From Planctomycetota bacterium (GTDB lineage Bacteria; Planctomycetota; Phycisphaerae; Sedimentisphaerales; UBA12454), in the NCBI GenBank assembly GCA_018828825.1, contig JAHJUV010000034.1:1-9004 (forward strand): a stretch of DNA of 9,004 bases, given 5' to 3'. How positions within the stretch are numbered: the first letter of the stretch is position 1; each line of letters opens with the position of its first letter. Positions 6,582 to 9,004 of this stretch are shown piece after piece. The notes beneath the pieces are model-generated. The model saw nothing but the letters and a program-made list of their open reading frames with translations, ran no database searches and had not been told where the DNA came from. The position numbers and the translations under genes are program-made.

Positions 6582-7076
6582 ATGAAAAAGAACAATGGAT
6601 TTTCAAATTATGACGGCCCTCCTGTTTGCAGATTCGGCCCCGGCGGCGACTTTGTGACGGATTGGCCGGGCAAAGTATCTAACGTATCCCGCCGGCCGAT
6701 TGGCTCGGTACTCAAGGCCATCGCAAAAATGCTTGATGTGGTAATAACGGAGGAACTATTAAAGAGTTCCACCATAGAGAAAATCAATCTCGCCATAAAC
6801 GGCAGCAATTTAACTATTGATTCGGAGAACGAAATTGATATCAACAAGTCAGATGAATCTAACGCCTCGCCAGTTTCAGGTCCTAAAGCTCATCGACAGT
6901 TACAGAAAGAACCGATGCTATTCGATAACGCTGCAGGAATTGGCGGACCTGTTGGGCACAAGCCGAACCACAGTGTTCGAACACATCGCAGGGCTAAAAG
7001 AAAAAAAGCTGCTTTCAGCCAACCCTGGCAAGGCTCGCTCTTTGAGTCTTACTCGCAAAGCTCAAAAGTTGCTTAA
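6582..7076 (+). CDS. Unrecognised ORF overlapping the start of lexA
   Basis: A 164-residue ORF from the ATG at 6582 (an in-frame GTG lies at 6567); GAGAAG lies about 8 nt before the ATG. I do not recognise the product. Residues 1-90 (6582-6852) look coding: GC-rich third positions and a plausible soluble sequence (GPPVCRFGPGGDFVTDWPG, then an amphipathic GSVLKAIAKMLDVVITEELL). From about 6853 to its stop at 7076 the frame runs out of register through lexA. There the composition follows lexA, and this product turns into a basic, low-quality tail (HRRAKRKKAAF). The likeliest readings are a real small gene whose true end was lost by an indel, or a real upstream gene with a long chance overlap. 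Its position suggests co-transcription with lexA. No signal peptide or membrane helix is present. Confidence 0.45.
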   Translation: MKKNNGFSNYDGPPVCRFGPGGDFVTDWPGKVSNVSRRPIGSVLKAIAKMLDVVITEELLKSSTIEKINLAINGSNLTIDSENEIDINKSDESNASPVSGPKAHRQLQKEPMLFDNAAGIGGPVGHKPNHSVRTHRRAKRKKAAFSQPWQGSLFESYSQSSKVA

Positions 7077-7521
7077 AGAGGCGGCAGTTGAAAACGACTG
7101 TCAATCCCGATGTCGAAGCGAAGCGCAGATCCCGACTCATCGGGGCATCGGGATTGACGGCATCCCCCTATTGGGTACAATCGCGGCAGGGGCGCCGATT
7201 GAAGCCATCGAAAATACCGAACAAATCTCTCTGCAATCCGAATTCGGCTCGCAGGACACCTTTGCCCTTAAAGTCCAGGGCGACAGTATGCTCGGCGACG
7301 GCATATTCGACGGCGACCACGTCGTTTGCAAAAAAACGCAAACAGCCCAAAACGGCAAAATCGTAGCCGCTATTGTTGACGGCGACAGCGCAACCGTAAA
7401 AAGATTTTACAAAGAGGCCGGCAGAATCCGCCTCGAACCCTCAAATCCGAATTACGAGCCGATTTACACACAAAATTGTACTATCGCCGGCGTAGTTGTG
7501 GGCTTAATGAGAAAAATTTAA
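6853..7521 (+). CDS. lexA: LexA repressor, SOS regulator with self-cleavage domain
   Basis: A 222-residue LexA, about 20 longer than the usual ~202. The N-terminal winged helix-turn-helix spans 1-72 (LTPRQFQVLKLIDSY, recognition region LADLLGTSRTTVFEHIAGLK). The C-terminal S24 peptidase/latch domain keeps every key residue: the Ala-Gly scissile bond A112-G113 (GTIAAGAP), the nucleophile S145 (VQGDSMLGDGI) and the general-base K183 (DSATVKRFY). By family knowledge it represses DNA-damage genes and cuts itself when RecA is activated. The extra length lies in the linker, where a palindromic element encodes residues 83-102. The ATG at 6853 fits the family N-terminus (MNLTPRQ); the longer frame begins at a TTG at 6817 directly after a stop. 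No Shine-Dalgarno sequence precedes 6853, and an upstream ORF runs across this start in another frame, so translation may depend on upstream ribosomes. Confidence 0.96.
   Translation: MNLTPRQFQVLKLIDSYRKNRCYSITLQELADLLGTSRTTVFEHIAGLKEKKLLSANPGKARSLSLTRKAQKLLKEAAVENDCQSRCRSEAQIPTHRGIGIDGIPLLGTIAAGAPIEAIENTEQISLQSEFGSQDTFALKVQGDSMLGDGIFDGDHVVCKKTQTAQNGKIVAAIVDGDSATVKRFYKEAGRIRLEPSNPNYEPIYTQNCTIAGVVVGLMRKI
7100..7158. repeat. Palindromic element inserted in the lexA linker
   Basis: GTCAATCCCGATG (7100-7112) is perfectly inverse-complementary to CATCGGGATTGAC (7146-7158), a 13-bp outer stem. Inside is a nested hairpin CCCGA-CTCA-TCGGG (7131-7144) and a CGAAGCGAAGCG run (7113-7124). The element is in frame in lexA and encodes residues 83-102, a Cys/Arg-containing stretch unlike a normal LexA linker. 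Its size matches the excess length of the protein. It resembles the protein-coding palindromic elements known from Rickettsia in behaviour, not in sequence. Confidence 0.75.
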
Positions 7522-7622
7522 ATCATCCGCCATAGGCAATTCTTCTATTTGGATTATACCCGATTTGTTTATGTCCTCTTTCTGCCCAAACTCAATGAAA
7601 AAACTTGTCCGCCTTTACAGAG

Positions 7623-7650
7623 CCCCAAGCGTTAGCGCGGGGTAATTTTT
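7623..7650 (+). terminator. Probable lexA terminator hairpin
   Basis: CCCC (7623-7626) and GCG (7629-7631) pair with CGC (7636-7638) and GGGG (7639-7642), with an AA bulge and a TTAG loop. TAATTTTT follows on the plus strand. It lies about 100 nt after the lexA stop. The stem is short and interrupted, so it may equally be a dispersed palindrome acting as a terminator. Confidence 0.45.
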
Positions 7651-7660
7651 AAATGTTTAG

Positions 7661-7710
7661 CCCCTCGACCTTTATCCTGCGTAGCATTTGCGCAGCGGGA
7701 TGCCGAGGGG
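7661..7710. repeat. Palindromic element with CCCCTCG/CGAGGGG ends
   Basis: CCCCTCG (7661-7667) pairs with CGAGGGG (7704-7710). Inside, CTGCG (7677-7681) pairs with CGCAG (7691-7695), and ATC (7674-7676) with GAT (7699-7701). The result is one long imperfect stem of about 50 nt. GTTGCTTTTC follows on the plus strand, so it could back up lexA termination. The architecture is that of a REP-like dispersed element. Confidence 0.55.
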
Positions 7711-7747
7711 GTTGCTTTTCGTGTTTAACCATGGCAGGGTTCGCTTG

Positions 7748-7802
7748 CCCCGTTAGACGCATCAATTACGCTTCTTGAAGATACTTTAGCTGTCTAATGG
7801 GG
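7748..7802. repeat. Inverted repeat with 11-bp arms in the convergent intergenic region
   Basis: CCCCGTTAGAC (7748-7758) is inverse-complementary to GTCTAATGGGG (7792-7802) with one G-U type mismatch, around a 33-nt AT-richer core. A smaller hairpin, GGCAGG-GTTCG-CTTGCC, abuts it at 7733-7749. No U tract follows on either strand in the right orientation, so I call it a repeat rather than a terminator. With the two preceding palindromes it fills the gap between lexA (ends 7521) and the convergent gene (ends 7824). The first ~100 nt of that gap show nothing recognisable. Confidence 0.5.
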
Positions 7803-7823
7803 TAAACAATAAAAAAAACAGAA

Positions 7824-8867
7824 CTATTTTTTATCTATCGTCTGGTGCGTTGTAGATGTGTTTATTGTGTCTATCTCATTCGTATCCTGAACGATTTTAT
7901 CATTTGAAGTTATTGCGGTAATCTTTACAGGAAACAGTTTCTCTGTTGCATTTTTGGCGGCCTTATTTGCAATCTTTACCAAGAGGTTATCTATAAGTTC
8001 TGGGATATTCAAATTCTCATGGTCCCATTCTTCTACAAGCTCTTTGATTTCATTCGTGTCTAAATAGATTTTTATTGAATCTGCTGAAATTACTTTTGTA
8101 GTGGGTGCGGATATTATTTCATAGTCCAATATAAAATCAAGTTTGTATTCCCAAGATTTTCTCTGAATAGCCTTGAGATATTTTTGTCTTGCAGTAAGTT
8201 TAGCGTTGGAGATAGTGCTGCTAAACATATAGTCTGCTCCTAAGACATTATTGAGTTTTGCTTTTTCTTCAGTTTTGCCTTGGCCTTCAGTTATCATATC
8301 CCGGTTACGCAGAAAATCTGAAATATACTGCCTGTCGAGAACTGTGAACTTGTTAGTTTCTGCAAAAGCTTTAGTTAATTTGCTCTGGAGATTTTCAGAT
8401 AAGTCTTTAGCCGAAACGGTTGTATCTTTGAAATGATAATTTTCCTTAAGGGTTTTAGTAGGCATTATCGCGATTTTCTTAAGATTGTCCGGTGCTTCAG
8501 ATTCGTATTTGTAAACCCAGACTTTCAATGAAACCTCATAAAGGTCATCTCCGGTTCTTTTTTCGCTGAGTATATCATAAGTTTTTACGAAGCCATTTAT
8601 CTTGGCTTTGTAATCATCCTGATTATGTTCCGCTGATATGGTGCCTATTTGAATATTGTTATCAGAATCGATTTCCAAAAGCTCTTCATCAGGCGTACTT
8701 ATTTCAACGCCGGATGCTTGACCAATGGCTTGGGCAAGAGCATTTTTGATAGCCTGCTGTCTGGTTTTGCCAATTCCTTTAGTTTCTTTGATAATGGTTT
8801 CAGTGGCAAAAGAGAATTGAGCAAAAATCCCAAAAAAAATCACGAAAAGAATATATGCCTTTTTCAT
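7824..8867 (-). CDS. Secreted protein with FlgT-like N-terminal and CsgG-like domains
   Basis: A 347-residue exported protein. Residues 1-21 are a cleavable signal peptide (MKKAYILFVIFFGIFAQFSFA) with no lipobox. Residues 24-118 resemble the N-terminal domain of FlgT/LPP20-type envelope proteins: a G-x-G-x-T-R-x-x-A-I-x-x-A-L-x-x-A-I motif (31-48), then a strand pair INGFVKTYDILSEK and LYEVSLKVWVY. Residues 128-260 have a CsgG-like or curli-assembly-like fold pattern: KKIAIMPTK, SENLQSKLTKAFAETNKFTVLDR (cf. typical L-x-x-A-L-x-x-x-G-x-F-x-V-x-D-R) and LGADYMFSSTISNAKL. The tail after 310 is Thr/Asn/Asp-rich. The ATG at 8867 has GGAG 6 nt upstream and starts the signal peptide; a TTG at 8879 is the only longer option. 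It follows the LpoB-like gene by 21 nt, which suggests an operon of periplasmic/outer-membrane proteins. Exact role unknown. Confidence 0.75.
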   Translation of the reverse strand: MKKAYILFVIFFGIFAQFSFATETIIKETKGIGKTRQQAIKNALAQAIGQASGVEISTPDEELLEIDSDNNIQIGTISAEHNQDDYKAKINGFVKTYDILSEKRTGDDLYEVSLKVWVYKYESEAPDNLKKIAIMPTKTLKENYHFKDTTVSAKDLSENLQSKLTKAFAETNKFTVLDRQYISDFLRNRDMITEGQGKTEEKAKLNNVLGADYMFSSTISNAKLTARQKYLKAIQRKSWEYKLDFILDYEIISAPTTKVISADSIKIYLDTNEIKELVEEWDHENLNIPELIDNLLVKIANKAAKNATEKLFPVKITAITSNDKIVQDTNEIDTINTSTTHQTIDKK

Positions 8868-8888
8868 TGTCCGCTCCAAATATAGCTG

Positions 8889-9004
8889 TTATCTTGTTTT
8901 CAGGTAACCGGCAGCTTTATTATTGCCACGTTTACCTATTAAAATTTCCTTTTGCCAGATTCTAAGGCCTGATGATAAGTCGGTTATCATCAACTGGAAA
9001 TAAT
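8889..9004 (-). CDS. 3' end of an LpoB-like (penicillin-binding protein activator) gene, partial
   Basis: The last 37 codons of a gene that enters from the right edge; the stop is TAA at 8889-8891. The visible sequence, FQLMITDLSSGLRIWQKEI followed by LIGKRGN and KAAGYLKTR, matches the end of LpoB-type lipoproteins, in which a strand of the form Y-x-x-x-x-x-L-x-D-x-x-T/S-G-x-x-x-W-x-x-E-x-x-I-x-K is followed by a short basic tail. LpoB in Enterobacteria is an outer-membrane lipoprotein that activates PBP1b. Planctomycete homologues are commonly annotated this way, but a peptidoglycan role here is an inference. The stop is 21 nt from the start of the next gene, so both are probably in one transcript. 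Confidence 0.55.
   Translation of the reverse strand, partial: YFQLMITDLSSGLRIWQKEILIGKRGNNKAAGYLKTR

Noticed and set aside
6973..6984. Perfect palindrome GTGTTCGAACAC inside lexA as an operator or SOS box.
   Set aside because: It encodes the conserved TTVFEH part of the LexA recognition helix, so protein sequence explains it.
7733..7802. Hairpins here as the terminator of the minus-strand FlgT/CsgG-like gene.
   Set aside because: The U run on the minus strand precedes the stem rather than following it, so the intrinsic terminator pattern is not met.

Overview
The window looks like a chromosomal segment from a member of the Planctomycetota, most likely a Phycisphaerae/Sedimentisphaerales-type lineage. 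This is inferred from a secreted protein with a PEP-CTERM sorting tail, a dnaG-rpoD core operon, weak or absent Shine-Dalgarno sites at some genes, moderate GC content and many small palindromic elements. No tRNA, rRNA, CRISPR array, transposase or phage gene is visible.

Layout. At the left end, a minus-strand unit holds a cobalamin (B12) riboswitch with a strong intrinsic terminator, followed by a secreted DUF4465-type protein with a PEP-CTERM tail. This makes a B12-controlled cell-surface protein. Next to it is a 102-bp structure bounded by 15-bp inverted repeats, then a minus-strand gene for a coiled-coil protein with a single C-terminal membrane helix. Its start lies inside a cluster of degenerate short repeats. 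On the plus strand, a promoter with an extended -10 drives only a 40-codon remnant of a fumarylacetoacetate hydrolase-family gene, which stops 7 bp short of the end of rpoD. The centre is the minus-strand dnaG-rpoD operon (primase, then primary sigma factor), with a recognisable sigma-70 promoter before dnaG.

Divergent from dnaG, on the plus strand, an unrecognised ORF overlaps the start of lexA by 224 bp in another frame. lexA has all the catalytic residues of a self-cleaving SOS repressor, but its interdomain linker carries a ~59-bp palindromic element that adds about 20 residues just before the cleavage site. Between lexA and the next, convergent genes lies a run of three distinct palindromes. 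The right end holds a minus-strand pair: the 3' end of an LpoB-like lipoprotein gene, and a secreted protein with a FlgT-like N-terminal domain and a CsgG-like domain.

Functionally, the middle of the window is replication, transcription and SOS housekeeping (DnaG, RpoD, LexA). The two ends encode envelope proteins. The most interesting items are the riboswitch-DUF4465-PEP-CTERM unit, a candidate surface B12-capture protein, and the palindromic insertion in the LexA linker.
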